A DNA stretch of 24,730 nt, taken from contig JBNAVX010000035.1 in assembly GCA_049700155.1 (NCBI GenBank), positions 1 through 24,730 of the forward strand, written 5' to 3'. Position 1 is the first letter of the stretch. Each line of letters starts with the position of its first letter. Below the pieces are notes generated by a model that saw only the letters and a program-made list of their open reading frames with translations, did no database searches and was not told the origin of the DNA. The translations under genes and the position numbers were made by a program. Shown here in pieces: positions 7,948 through 16,204 of the stretch. Source of the stretch: JACAEY01 sp049700155 (lineage in GTDB: Bacteria; Nitrospirota; Thermodesulfovibrionia; Thermodesulfovibrionales; SM23-35).

Positions 7948-9243
7948 TTAAAGATATTTCTCGATCTTCCTGAATAGTGCCCTTCGGCTTATACCAAGTA
8001 TCTTTGCTGCCCTGCTCTTGTTTCCGTCACATCTTTTCAAGACAGCCTCTATATGAGATTTGATGACCTCTTCAAGGGTCAGTATATCAGACCTCTTTTT
8101 CTCCTTTATCTCTCTCAGATATGGTGGAAGGTCATTTAACCTAATAAACGATTCTGTTGCAACTATTGATGCCTGTTCAATGACATTCTCAAGTTCTCTT
8201 ACATTGCCGGGCCAGTCATAAGATAATAGCACTGACTGAACAGGTCTTGAAAGACCGAGAATATTTTTCCCTATCTTTTTATTGAGCTTCTCAAGAAAGA
8301 ATCGACAGAGAAGTGGAAGGTCATCCTTTCTCTCTCTCAGAGGTGGGATAGAGATAGTCAAGGGAGTTAATCTGTAAAAGAGGTCTTCTCTGAATCTCCT
8401 GTTTTTTACTTCATCTGAAAGGTCTTTATTAGTTGCAGCTATCACACGGCACTTTGCTTTCAGAGTCTGGCTACTCCCAATTGGTCTGAATTCTCCGTTC
8501 TGTAACACCCTGAGAAGGCGTGGCTGTATTGAGAGTGGTAGTTCTGCTATCTCATCTAAAAATATAGTACCTTCTCCAGCAGCCTCAAAAAGCCCTATCT
8601 TATCATTCACAGCACCTGTAAATGCTCCCTTTTTGTGACCGAAAAGTTCTGATTCAACAAGGGTCTCTACAAGTCCACCACAGTTACAAACGATAAAAGG
8701 CTTTTCAGCACCAGGACCTAAATTATGGAGGGCTCTGGCTAATATCTCTTTACCGGTACCAGTCTCACCTGTGATTGTAACAGTCTTATAATGCGGGGCT
8801 ATATGCTGGATAAAGGCAAAGATATCAAGCATCTTAGGGTTTCTACCGACTATCTCTGAAAAGAAAGTATATTTACCATTAAGCCTCTTCTCAAGTTCAG
8901 CACTTTCTTTTCTTGCCTGAAATAGGTCGTCAATATCCTCAATTAACTCTTTGAGTCTTTCTTCTTCAGGAGGGAAAGTAAGATATGCAGAGGCACCCCG
9001 GCTTACTGCATCAATTGCGGTATCTGGCTTTTCGCCAAAAAGGATTATCTCAACTCTTGGGTCTGATGCCTTGATAGAAGGAATAAGATTTATGTCTCCT
9101 TCTATAATTACAAGGTTGTAATTGCCTTTCTCAACTAATGAGATTAAATCTTTATCATCATCTATTAAGTCAACTTTATGTTTATTAAGGATGTTCAGGA
9201 TTTCCTTCTGATTATTTTTAAGAGATAAAAGTATCTTAAGCAT
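7948..9243 (-). CDS. Sigma-54-dependent activator with degenerate receiver domain
   Basis: This 431-residue NtrC-type enhancer-binding protein has a receiver-like fold (1-105), an AAA+ domain (about 128-365) and a Fis-type helix-turn-helix (about 398-431, NKSRAAKILGISRRALFRKI). The AAA+ domain is intact: Walker A GETGTGKE (159-166), GAFTGA (206-211) for sigma-54 contact, Walker B TIFLDE (226-231) and RRFREDLFYRL with arginine fingers. The receiver lacks the acidic pair (KILLSLKNN), has Glu where the phosphorylated Asp should be (LVIIEGD, E48), and has Thr in place of the conserved Lys (YLTFPP). It is therefore probably not switched by phosphorylation. It follows trpS by 4 bases. No sigma-54 promoter was found in the window, so its target is unknown. 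Confidence 0.93.
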   Translation of the reverse strand: MLKILLSLKNNQKEILNILNKHKVDLIDDDKDLISLVEKGNYNLVIIEGDINLIPSIKASDPRVEIILFGEKPDTAIDAVSRGASAYLTFPPEEERLKELIEDIDDLFQARKESAELEKRLNGKYTFFSEIVGRNPKMLDIFAFIQHIAPHYKTVTITGETGTGKEILARALHNLGPGAEKPFIVCNCGGLVETLVESELFGHKKGAFTGAVNDKIGLFEAAGEGTIFLDEIAELPLSIQPRLLRVLQNGEFRPIGSSQTLKAKCRVIAATNKDLSDEVKNRRFREDLFYRLTPLTISIPPLRERKDDLPLLCRFFLEKLNKKIGKNILGLSRPVQSVLLSYDWPGNVRELENVIEQASIVATESFIRLNDLPPYLREIKEKKRSDILTLEEVIKSHIEAVLKRCDGNKSRAAKILGISRRALFRKIEKYL

Positions 9244-9247
9244 AAGA

Positions 9248-10231
9248 CTAAAAAAGACCCATTGCCTCTCTTACAAGTTGCATCGTCTCTCCAGCAGTAA
9301 TTCTTGCTCTGTCTGAGCCAGTCTTTACTATGTCATATAATATATCAGGTTTGTTGATTAGTTCATTCCTTTTTTTCCATATTGGATCTAAGACTTTATA
9401 AATATTCTTTAAGAGAATCTTTTTACAATCAATACAGCCAATACCAGCAGTTACACATCCTACTGCAACGTCTTCCAACTCCTGTTTAGAGGAGAATATC
9501 TTGTGAAGTTGATACACAGGAGAGCGTTCAGGATTTCCAGGGTCAGTCCTTTTTACACGTGCAGGGTCTGTAACCATAGTCATAATCTTCCTCTCAACCT
9601 CTTCAGGACTGTCTGAAAGGAATATCGCATTACCATAACTCTTTGACATCTTTCTTCCATCAACACCCACTAATTTTGGGAATTCTGTAAGGAGTGCTTC
9701 TGGTTCAGGAAATATCTCTTTATAAAGGTAATTAAAACGCCTTGCGATCTCCCTGCTTATCTCAAGGTGAGGAATCTGGTCAATCCCAACAGGGACATAT
9801 TTTGCCCTGTAGATAATTATATCAGCCGTCTGTAGAAGTGGATATCCAAGAAATCCGTAAGTGGATAGGTCCTTATCCCTGAGTTCTTCCTGTTTTTCTT
9901 TGTAAGTCGGGACCCTCTCAAGCCAGCCAAGAGGTGTTATCATAGACAAGAGTAGATGAAGCTCTGCGTGCTCAAGAACCCTTGATTGAAGAAAGATGGT
10001 GCATTTTTCAGGGTCAAGACCAGCTGCAAGAAAATTTATAAGGATATCCTTTGTTGACTCTTTTATTGAAGATGGTTCTGCATATCCTGTTGTAAGGGCG
10101 TGCCAATCTGCAACAAAATAATAGCAATCATATTTGTCCTGAAGCTTTACCCAGTTACTCAGTGCACCCACAAGGTTTCCAAGGTGGAGCATACCACTTG
10201 CCTGCATTCCACTCAATACTCTTTCTTTCAC
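9248..10231 (-). CDS. trpS: Tryptophanyl-tRNA synthetase
   Basis: This 327-residue class I synthetase charges tRNA-Trp with tryptophan in the cytoplasm. HLGN (16-19) is the HIGH motif and KMSKS (194-198) the second signature; the C-terminal ARITAGETMQLVREAMG is typical. Residues C259, C266 and C269 have the x6 and x2 spacing of the iron-sulfur cluster cysteines known from Thermotoga maritima TrpRS. The fourth expected Cys, 23 residues upstream, is Arg236, with Ser237 next to it. Its ATG overlaps the stop of the M50 peptidase gene by 4 bases, and the sigma-54 activator follows 4 bases later. Confidence 0.97.
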   Translation of the reverse strand: MKERVLSGMQASGMLHLGNLVGALSNWVKLQDKYDCYYFVADWHALTTGYAEPSSIKESTKDILINFLAAGLDPEKCTIFLQSRVLEHAELHLLLSMITPLGWLERVPTYKEKQEELRDKDLSTYGFLGYPLLQTADIIIYRAKYVPVGIDQIPHLEISREIARRFNYLYKEIFPEPEALLTEFPKLVGVDGRKMSKSYGNAIFLSDSPEEVERKIMTMVTDPARVKRTDPGNPERSPVYQLHKIFSSKQELEDVAVGCVTAGIGCIDCKKILLKNIYKVLDPIWKKRNELINKPDILYDIVKTGSDRARITAGETMQLVREAMGLF

Positions 10232-10923
10232 ATCAAACCTCCTACAGGTAGTAAAAATATACGGATTATTAGCTTAATAAGCAATTGTATCGGCAATATT
10301 ATATAATGTGCGATCCCTGTAAACCACAGAATGAGGATTATAAAAATACCGTAAGGTTCAATTTTACTGAACTGCAAAGAATGTCTTGGAGGTAGTAAAC
10401 TTGCGACTATCCTCCCTCCATCAAGAGGCGGGATAGGCAGGAGGTTGAATGCAGCTATAAAGATATTGAAGGAAATATTATAAAGTAGCATCTTTTTGAT
10501 AGGTACTATGACCTTCTGTCCGATGAAAGAAGAAGGAATAAAGATAGTGTAAATCTTATATATAAAGATAAGCAGAAGTACACTCAGGAAAGCGATTAAT
10601 ACATTCACTGAAGGACCAGCAGCCGATACAAGTGCTGAGTCCCTCCTTGGATTTTTCAGATTATAGAAATTGACAGGTACAGGCTTTGCAGCCCCGAATA
10701 TAAATGAGCCTTTAGAAAGAATAAATAACATCAAGGGAACAATAACAGTGCCTACTGGATCAATATGAGCTAAAGGATTCAATGTAAGCCTTCCCATCAT
10801 TTTGGCTGTTGAATCTCCTAATTTATATGCAACGAAACCATGGGCAACTTCGTGAAAGGTTATCGCTATCAGGATAGGAAAAACTGCTATAAGTAGATCT
10901 TTAATAACTGAAGATAGTTCCAA
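10228..10923 (-). CDS. Site-2 protease-type membrane metalloprotease (peptidase M50)
   Basis: This is a 231-residue polytopic membrane protein of the small M50/S2P (YwhC-like) group. The zinc site is HEVAH (H24, E25, H28) in the first membrane segment, with a third ligand in NLLPIPPLDGGR (D168) further on. Hydrophobic segments fall near 8-30, 56-75, 100-125, 145-165 and 185-220. The physiological substrate is unknown. The start is probably TTG at 10923, as no in-frame ATG occurs before residue 42 and the HEVAH helix would otherwise be lost. It lies 15 bases after the PEPCK-like gene and overlaps trpS by 4 bases. Confidence 0.92.
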   Translation of the reverse strand: MELSSVIKDLLIAVFPILIAITFHEVAHGFVAYKLGDSTAKMMGRLTLNPLAHIDPVGTVIVPLMLFILSKGSFIFGAAKPVPVNFYNLKNPRRDSALVSAAGPSVNVLIAFLSVLLLIFIYKIYTIFIPSSFIGQKVIVPIKKMLLYNISFNIFIAAFNLLPIPPLDGGRIVASLLPPRHSLQFSKIEPYGIFIILILWFTGIAHYIILPIQLLIKLIIRIFLLPVGGLM

Positions 10924-10938
10924 ATTTCCATTGCCTTT

Positions 10939-12600
10939 CTAAATAGGATGAAGGATCTGGTCAATAACAGTCCTCGCTGCAACAAGGGGATCTATGAAGA
11001 TACTATCCATATCCTGTTCAAGGTCTCTCTTATTGGATAAATAATTAATTCTATCCTGCATCCTGTCACGCAGAAACCTGAGGTAAACAGGTTCTCTTGA
11101 AGGTTTGTATTTCTTATCAAAATCAGAGCCGAAGAGCTCTTTCCCGTTCTTTGGAAGGAGGAGACCTTGGAAAGCTTTCCATTCTCTCCATTCTATATTT
11201 CCTCTTACAAGTTCTGTCACTATGGAAAGAGAAAGCTCCTTAGGGATATCTACAAGATTTTCAGAGATACCGAATGCATGGGTATTCATGATATAACATT
11301 CTGTTCCAAGTTTGAATAACTTTTTGAATTGCATACAGTCAACAAGCAGTGGATGAACCCTGAATGGGTTTGCAAATGGTTCTATGACTAATCTTTCCAG
11401 TTCTTTTGGGTCAACGTTTTCAACACCTTTAGCACGCATTGTACTGAGTGATGCACCCATTGCTACTGCAAGATCAACAGAGTTAACCTTACAGATTGGA
11501 GGAAGACTGGTATCCTTCTGCAGCCAGATTACCATACCGGGTCTTTCACAGAAATCTTTATGGTTGAACATATCTCTCGTTTTCAGACACCTTCCATTAT
11601 CATTCCTAATATCTGAACACACAATCTTTTTGCTCCCATCAGGAAGTTCTGTAACGGCAACATTCTGTGCTGAATAGAAATATTTTATTTGGGGATCTTG
11701 AAATACCACTGCGTCTGTCTTATCAAAAAGGCTCGGTTCAAGTGCAACAGTAAAGTCATTCTCCAGATCTATTAAGAATGCATCATCATGTATTACAGTA
11801 ACCTTCTCATCAGCCCTCAATGTGCCTGCATGGTCATGACTGTTTGTTATAGATGACTTACCAGAGCCTGATAGACCGAATACAGCAACGGGTGGCTTAT
11901 CTCCAATCTTTTTTATCCCTCCGTGGCAAGCGACCATATTCTGCCTTACACCAATGGTCCAGGCAAGTGTCAGTGTCCCTTTCTTTCTTTCTCCAAAATA
12001 TCTCAACCCTAAAATCGCGATACAATTCTGCATCTCATCAATAATCACCAATCCATTAGGAAAATCAGGATGAGACCACTCAGGGTCAGCCAACACAAGG
12101 ATATCAGGCTCATCAATAACCCTGGACTTTGCATATATATCACTCCAGGGTTCCATCCATGGTGTAAAATTAAGACCCCAATCAAGCATATTTTTTGCGT
12201 CAGACACAGGACTTAATAAATGTGCCTTTACCATAAAATTAGGATGCAATCCAATTATTCCTTCAAGCCATAATGCTGGACGTCTGTTCAGATTATAGAT
12301 AGCCTCGCCTAATAAACATAGATATCTGTCTCTTTCTTTGCCCATTTCTCTGACCAGACGTCTTGCCCTGGCAGTCCGACCAACAATCCCTCCATCATTT
12401 GAGACGAGTATTTTGGCATTCTTGGGGAGTCCAAATCGTTCTGGTTTATACATGGGTTCAGTCGTAGAAACTACCTCTGGCTGTTTTGAAGCGAGTTTAT
12501 AAAGCTCAGCCATATCAGTCTTTTTTACAGAATTTGCAAAGAATGCACTCTCAATATATGCCCTCCATGGAGAGCCTGGAATCTTGTGTTTAGTAGCCAT
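10939..12600 (-). CDS. Divergent ATP-type phosphoenolpyruvate carboxykinase-like protein
   Basis: This 553-residue protein has the PEP carboxykinase (ATP) architecture. YFGERKKG (201-208) matches the metal/substrate loop of PckA, CHGG (225-228) the metal-binding His region, and GLSGSGKSS (242-250) the P-loop. HDDAFLID (271-278) takes the place of the kinase-2 aspartates. Classical PckA would convert oxaloacetate and ATP to PEP, CO2 and ADP. Here the N-terminal half diverges strongly and the usual GRSPKDK motif appears only as GRTARARR, so substrate and direction are uncertain. ATG 12600 has AGAAGGG upstream. It is the first gene of the - strand operon. The gene symbol is withheld because orthology to pckA is not secure. 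Confidence 0.8.
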   Translation of the reverse strand: MATKHKIPGSPWRAYIESAFFANSVKKTDMAELYKLASKQPEVVSTTEPMYKPERFGLPKNAKILVSNDGGIVGRTARARRLVREMGKERDRYLCLLGEAIYNLNRRPALWLEGIIGLHPNFMVKAHLLSPVSDAKNMLDWGLNFTPWMEPWSDIYAKSRVIDEPDILVLADPEWSHPDFPNGLVIIDEMQNCIAILGLRYFGERKKGTLTLAWTIGVRQNMVACHGGIKKIGDKPPVAVFGLSGSGKSSITNSHDHAGTLRADEKVTVIHDDAFLIDLENDFTVALEPSLFDKTDAVVFQDPQIKYFYSAQNVAVTELPDGSKKIVCSDIRNDNGRCLKTRDMFNHKDFCERPGMVIWLQKDTSLPPICKVNSVDLAVAMGASLSTMRAKGVENVDPKELERLVIEPFANPFRVHPLLVDCMQFKKLFKLGTECYIMNTHAFGISENLVDIPKELSLSIVTELVRGNIEWREWKAFQGLLLPKNGKELFGSDFDKKYKPSREPVYLRFLRDRMQDRINYLSNKRDLEQDMDSIFIDPLVAARTVIDQILHPI

Positions 12601-12638
12601 ATATCCCTTCTTTCTAAAAAATAAAATGTTTTAAATAA

Positions 12639-12668
12639 ACTATAATGGTTAAAGAAACATGTTGTCAA
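12639..12668 (-). promoter_or_regulatory. Predicted sigma-70 promoter of the PEPCK-like/M50/trpS operon
   Basis: On the minus strand there is a perfect -35 TTGACA (12668-12663), an 18-base spacer and TATAGT (12644-12639). Transcription would start near 12632, giving a leader of about 30 bases that contains the AGAAGGG ribosome site. The -35 box overlaps that of the opposing kdsB promoter, so the two polymerases would compete. Confidence 0.6.
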
Positions 12669-12691
12669 GGAGGAGCAAAGAATTATATAAT
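12662..12691 (+). promoter_or_regulatory. Predicted sigma-70 promoter of kdsB-pyrG-kdsA with a very short leader
   Basis: TTGTCA (12662-12667), an 18-base spacer and a perfect TATAAT (12686-12691) form a strong promoter. Transcription would begin near 12697-12699, only about 6-8 bases before the kdsB ATG at 12705. The conspicuous AAGGAGGAG (12667-12675) lies inside the promoter spacer, 29 bases before the ATG, so it cannot serve as the ribosome site of this transcript. Confidence 0.6.
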
Positions 12692-12704
12692 TGATAATTA
12701 GGTC

Positions 12705-13487
12705 ATGACTTCTATAGTCATTATCCCTGCCCGTTATGATTCAACCCGTTTTCCGGGCAAGCCTTTATCTCTCCTGAGAGGAAAGACCCTGATACAACAT
12801 GTATATGATAATTCAAAGGGTGCTCAGCTTATAAACGATATCATTGTTGCTACAGATAGTGAAATGATATTTGAGAAAGTCCTCTCTTTTGGTGGTAAAG
12901 TAGTAATGACTGATGGGAGGCACAATTCAGGTACAGACAGGATTGCAGAGGTTGCAGAGTCAATGGATTGTGATATAGTCGTAAATGTACAGGCTGATGA
13001 ACCTCTTATTCGTCCTGAAATGATAGATGATGTCATCTCACTCCTTGATGATAAAAGGGCATCAATCGGTACTTTGGTAAAGAGGATAACAGACCCGAAT
13101 GAGATTTCAGATCCCAATGTGGTGAAAGTTGTTTTTGATAAAGATGGATTTGCACTCTACTTTTCACGCTCTCCAATTCCATACCTCATAGATGAATGGG
13201 GCTCTCTGTATGACCTTATAAAAATAAAAAATACTCATGACTCGTCACTTGTCACTCGTCACTCGTGGTTCAAGCATATCGGTATTTATAGTTACAGGAG
13301 AGAGGCCCTTCTTTCATTCTCAAAAATGGAACAGACAGAACTGGAGATAAAAGAAAGACTTGAACAGTTGAGGGCACTCGAAAACGGAATGAAGATAAAG
13401 GTAAAAGAGACTTTTTATGAAACCATAGGGGTAGACACCCCTGAGGACTTAGAAAGGGTGGAAAGATGCCTAAATATATCTTTGTAA
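12705..13487 (+). CDS. kdsB: 3-deoxy-manno-octulosonate cytidylyltransferase (CMP-Kdo synthetase)
   Basis: This 260-residue cytoplasmic enzyme activates Kdo with CTP to CMP-Kdo for lipopolysaccharide core assembly. The N-terminal nucleotide-binding motif IIPARYDSTRFPGKPL, then VQADEPLI and SRSPIPY, are typical. Between SRSPIPY and KHIGIYSYRRE there are 29 residues, longer than in most KdsB proteins. Part of this stretch (179-188) is encoded by a 7-bp tandem repeat. ATG 12705 is the only start, with a stop just upstream in frame. It overlaps pyrG by 22 bases; pyrG makes the CTP it uses. Confidence 0.97.
   Translation: MTSIVIIPARYDSTRFPGKPLSLLRGKTLIQHVYDNSKGAQLINDIIVATDSEMIFEKVLSFGGKVVMTDGRHNSGTDRIAEVAESMDCDIVVNVQADEPLIRPEMIDDVISLLDDKRASIGTLVKRITDPNEISDPNVVKVVFDKDGFALYFSRSPIPYLIDEWGSLYDLIKIKNTHDSSLVTRHSWFKHIGIYSYRREALLSFSKMEQTELEIKERLEQLRALENGMKIKVKETFYETIGVDTPEDLERVERCLNISL
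13239..13268. repeat. 7-bp tandem repeat inside kdsB
   Basis: The units CTCGTCA, CTTGTCA, CTCGTCA and CTCGTGG follow each other from 13241 to 13268. They encode D179-W188 of KdsB in a loop that is extended relative to the family. A heptamer does not preserve frame by itself, so the total insertion must have settled at a multiple of three. It looks like a short intergenic-type repeat tolerated in a coding loop. Confidence 0.7.
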
Positions 13488-15133
13488 CTGGTGGTGTAGT
13501 CTCATCTCTTGGTAAAGGTATTGCAGCAGCAGCAATAGGTGCTCTCCTTGAAGCAAAGGGATTGAAAGTCACACTGCAGAAATTGGACCCTTATATAAAT
13601 GTTGACCCTGGCACATTGAGCCCGTTTCAGCATGGTGAGGTCTTTGTTACTGATGATGGCGCTGAAACAGACCTTGACCTTGGACATTATGAGAGATTCA
13701 CCTCTGTCAGGACATCACAGGCAAATAACTATACTACAGGAAGAATTTACTATAATGTGATTACAAAAGAAAGGCAGGGAGATTATCTTGGAGAGACTGT
13801 CCAGGTAGTCCCGCATATCACAGATGAGATTAAAAAGGCAATAAGATCTGCGAATAATGGCTATGATGTTGTAATAGTAGAGATTGGAGGAACGATCGGA
13901 GATATTGAGAGTCTTCCTTTCTTAGAAGCGATAAGACAGTTCAGGTATGATGTTGGAAGGGAGAATGTGCTTTATATACATCTTACACTTATACCTTATA
14001 TCAGATCAGCTGGTGAGCTAAAGACAAAGCCAACACAGCATAGTGTAAAAGAATATAGGGAGATAGGAATTCAACCTGACATACTTTTATGCAGGACTGA
14101 TAGACCACTTCCGCCAGATGTAAAGAAAAAGATTGCTATACACTGCAACCTTGATGAAGATGCTGTTATTGCAGCAAAAGACGTTGATACGATATATGAA
14201 GTCCCTATAGTGTTCCATAATGAAGGGCTTGATAGTCTGATCGGGAAAAGACTCAGATTAGATTTACATGAACCAGACCTTGCTATATGGAAAGACATCG
14301 TAAGAAAGATAAAAGAACCGAGAAACGAAGTAAATATTGCTATTGTTGGAAAGTACACAGGACTTAAAGACTCATATAAGAGCCTTATAGAGGCGCTGAC
14401 CCATGGTGGCATTGCGAATGATGCACGAGTAAACCTCCAGTGGATAGACTCAGAGATGGTTGATGTTCATGGACCTGAGAGATTTCTTACAGAGGCTGAC
14501 GGAATTCTTGTGCCAGGAGGTTTTGGATATAGAGGAATTGAAGGTAAGTTAAAGGCTATACAGTATGCACGAGAAAAGAAGATACCGTATTTCGGCATAT
14601 GTCTCGGGATGCAGTGTGCAGTTATAGAGTTTTCAAGAAATGTCTGTGGTCTTAATGCAAACAGTACAGAATTTGATGTGAATACTAAAGACCCTGTTAT
14701 CTACCTTATGGAACAATGGTATGACTTCAGGAAAGGAAAGATTGAAGTTAGGTCTGAACACTCCTATAAAGGTGGAACAATGAGGCTTGGTGCATATCCA
14801 TGCATACTTAAAGAAGGTACACATGCCTTCAGGGCATACGGGACAAAAGAAATATCTGAAAGGCACAGACATAGATATGAATTTAATAATGAATACAGGG
14901 AGATATTAACAAGACACGGGTTGAAAATCAGTGGTCTCAGCCCTGATGGAGAGTTAGTAGAGATCATAGAGATTGAAGACCACCCATGGTTCCTTGGATG
15001 TCAGTTTCATCCAGAATTCAAATCAAGACCAACAGATCCTCATCCTTTATTCAAGGCGTTCATTGAGGCATCTTTAAGAGAAAAAAGGTCCTTGTTCCCA
15101 TATATTGAGGTCGGTTTAGAAGAGAAAAAATAG
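13466..15133 (+). CDS. pyrG: CTP synthase
   Basis: This 555-residue enzyme makes CTP from UTP, ATP and glutamine. The amidoligase domain starts with PKYIFVTGGVVSSLGKGI and contains the DPYINVDPGTLSPFQHGEV and EIGGTIGDIES motifs. The class I glutamine amidotransferase domain (about 290-545) has the nucleophile C379 in GICLGMQ and the C-terminal His-Glu pair in FHPEF. Length is normal. ATG 13466 lies within the end of kdsB, with GGTGGAAAG upstream. Placement between kdsB and kdsA ties CTP supply to CMP-Kdo formation, a common arrangement. Confidence 0.98.
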   Translation: MPKYIFVTGGVVSSLGKGIAAAAIGALLEAKGLKVTLQKLDPYINVDPGTLSPFQHGEVFVTDDGAETDLDLGHYERFTSVRTSQANNYTTGRIYYNVITKERQGDYLGETVQVVPHITDEIKKAIRSANNGYDVVIVEIGGTIGDIESLPFLEAIRQFRYDVGRENVLYIHLTLIPYIRSAGELKTKPTQHSVKEYREIGIQPDILLCRTDRPLPPDVKKKIAIHCNLDEDAVIAAKDVDTIYEVPIVFHNEGLDSLIGKRLRLDLHEPDLAIWKDIVRKIKEPRNEVNIAIVGKYTGLKDSYKSLIEALTHGGIANDARVNLQWIDSEMVDVHGPERFLTEADGILVPGGFGYRGIEGKLKAIQYAREKKIPYFGICLGMQCAVIEFSRNVCGLNANSTEFDVNTKDPVIYLMEQWYDFRKGKIEVRSEHSYKGGTMRLGAYPCILKEGTHAFRAYGTKEISERHRHRYEFNNEYREILTRHGLKISGLSPDGELVEIIEIEDHPWFLGCQFHPEFKSRPTDPHPLFKAFIEASLREKRSLFPYIEVGLEEKK

Positions 15134-15144
15134 GACAATATATC

Positions 15145-15966
15145 TTGACAAGAGAAATAAGCATAGCTGATACAAAGATAGGAGGCAATAACAATCTTTA
15201 TATAATCGCAGGTCCATGTGTAATAGAAAGTGAAGATATAACATTCTTTACCGCACAGAAGATGAAAGAAATATGTGAACAGGTTGGTCTTCCCCTGTTA
15301 TTTAAAAGTTCTTATGATAAGGCAAATCGTACATCCCTTTCTTCATTTAGAGGACCTGGTTTAGAAAAAGGTTTACAGATACTTTCTGATGTAAGGAGTA
15401 GATTTGGTATCCCTATTATCTCTGATATCCATTCAGTAAATGAGGTTAAACCTGCCTCTGAAGTCCTTGATGCACTTCAGATCCCGGCTTTCCTCTGCAG
15501 GCAGACAGACTTGATCATTTCTTCATCAAATACTGGCAAACCAGTGAATATAAAGAAGGGGCAATTTATTGCTCCATGGGATGTTAAAAACATAATTGAT
15601 AAATTTATATCAACAGGAAACAGGAATCTTTTGATCACAGAGCGTGGTACATCTTTTGGCTATAATAATCTCGTAGTTGATTTCAGAGGACTTTCAATCA
15701 TACGCTCTTTTGGATACCCTGTTGTCTTTGATGTGACTCATAGCCTTCAATTACCAGGAGGTCTCGGAAGTTCCTCGGGTGGACAGAGGGAATTTGCAGA
15801 ACCGCTCTCCCGTGCTGCAGTTGCAGTAGGTGTTGACGGAATATTTATGGAGGTCCATCCTGAGCCTGATAAGGCACTATGCGATGGACCGAATATGATA
15901 CCGATAAATAAAGTTGCCAGTATTTTGAATATGTTGAAAAAAATTCATAATGTTGCATCTCAATAG
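15145..15966 (+). CDS. kdsA: 2-dehydro-3-deoxyphosphooctonate aldolase (Kdo-8-phosphate synthase)
   Basis: This 273-residue enzyme condenses PEP with arabinose-5-phosphate to Kdo-8-phosphate, the first committed step of Kdo synthesis. IAGPCVIESED, FKSSYDKANR, SDIHSVNE and VFDVTHSLQLPGG are family signatures. C25 in GPCVIES marks the metal-dependent class (as in Aquifex); the metal-independent E. coli type has Asn there. The start is probably TTG 15145, with AGGA (15132-15135) 9 bases before it. It follows pyrG by 11 bases. kdsC and kdsD are absent nearby. Confidence 0.97.
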   Translation: MTREISIADTKIGGNNNLYIIAGPCVIESEDITFFTAQKMKEICEQVGLPLLFKSSYDKANRTSLSSFRGPGLEKGLQILSDVRSRFGIPIISDIHSVNEVKPASEVLDALQIPAFLCRQTDLIISSSNTGKPVNIKKGQFIAPWDVKNIIDKFISTGNRNLLITERGTSFGYNNLVVDFRGLSIIRSFGYPVVFDVTHSLQLPGGLGSSSGGQREFAEPLSRAAVAVGVDGIFMEVHPEPDKALCDGPNMIPINKVASILNMLKKIHNVASQ

Positions 15967-16204
15967 GTTACTTGTTTCTTAAAATATTAATAATTCTCTA
16001 TGGAAATTTAATATATTCTTTACTTCCCCGTGCAAAAAACTAAGATAATCAAGGAATTACCGCACCTTGCATACTTCGGAGTGTGGTGGGGAGGTTCTTC
16101 GTTCAGAAGATTGTAGCGATTGACATAAAAGGCTTCATAGCATAACAGAGAGATTGATACAAAAATGAGATAAATCTGAGGAATAATTTATATGAGTTTC
16201 AGCT

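Noticed and set aside
15967..16204. Possible small RNA or terminator in the kdsA/radical SAM convergent gap
   Set aside because: The weak hairpins (around ACTTCGGAGT and CTTCGTTCAGAAG) have short stems and no U-tract. Nothing resembles a known RNA family or a tRNA.
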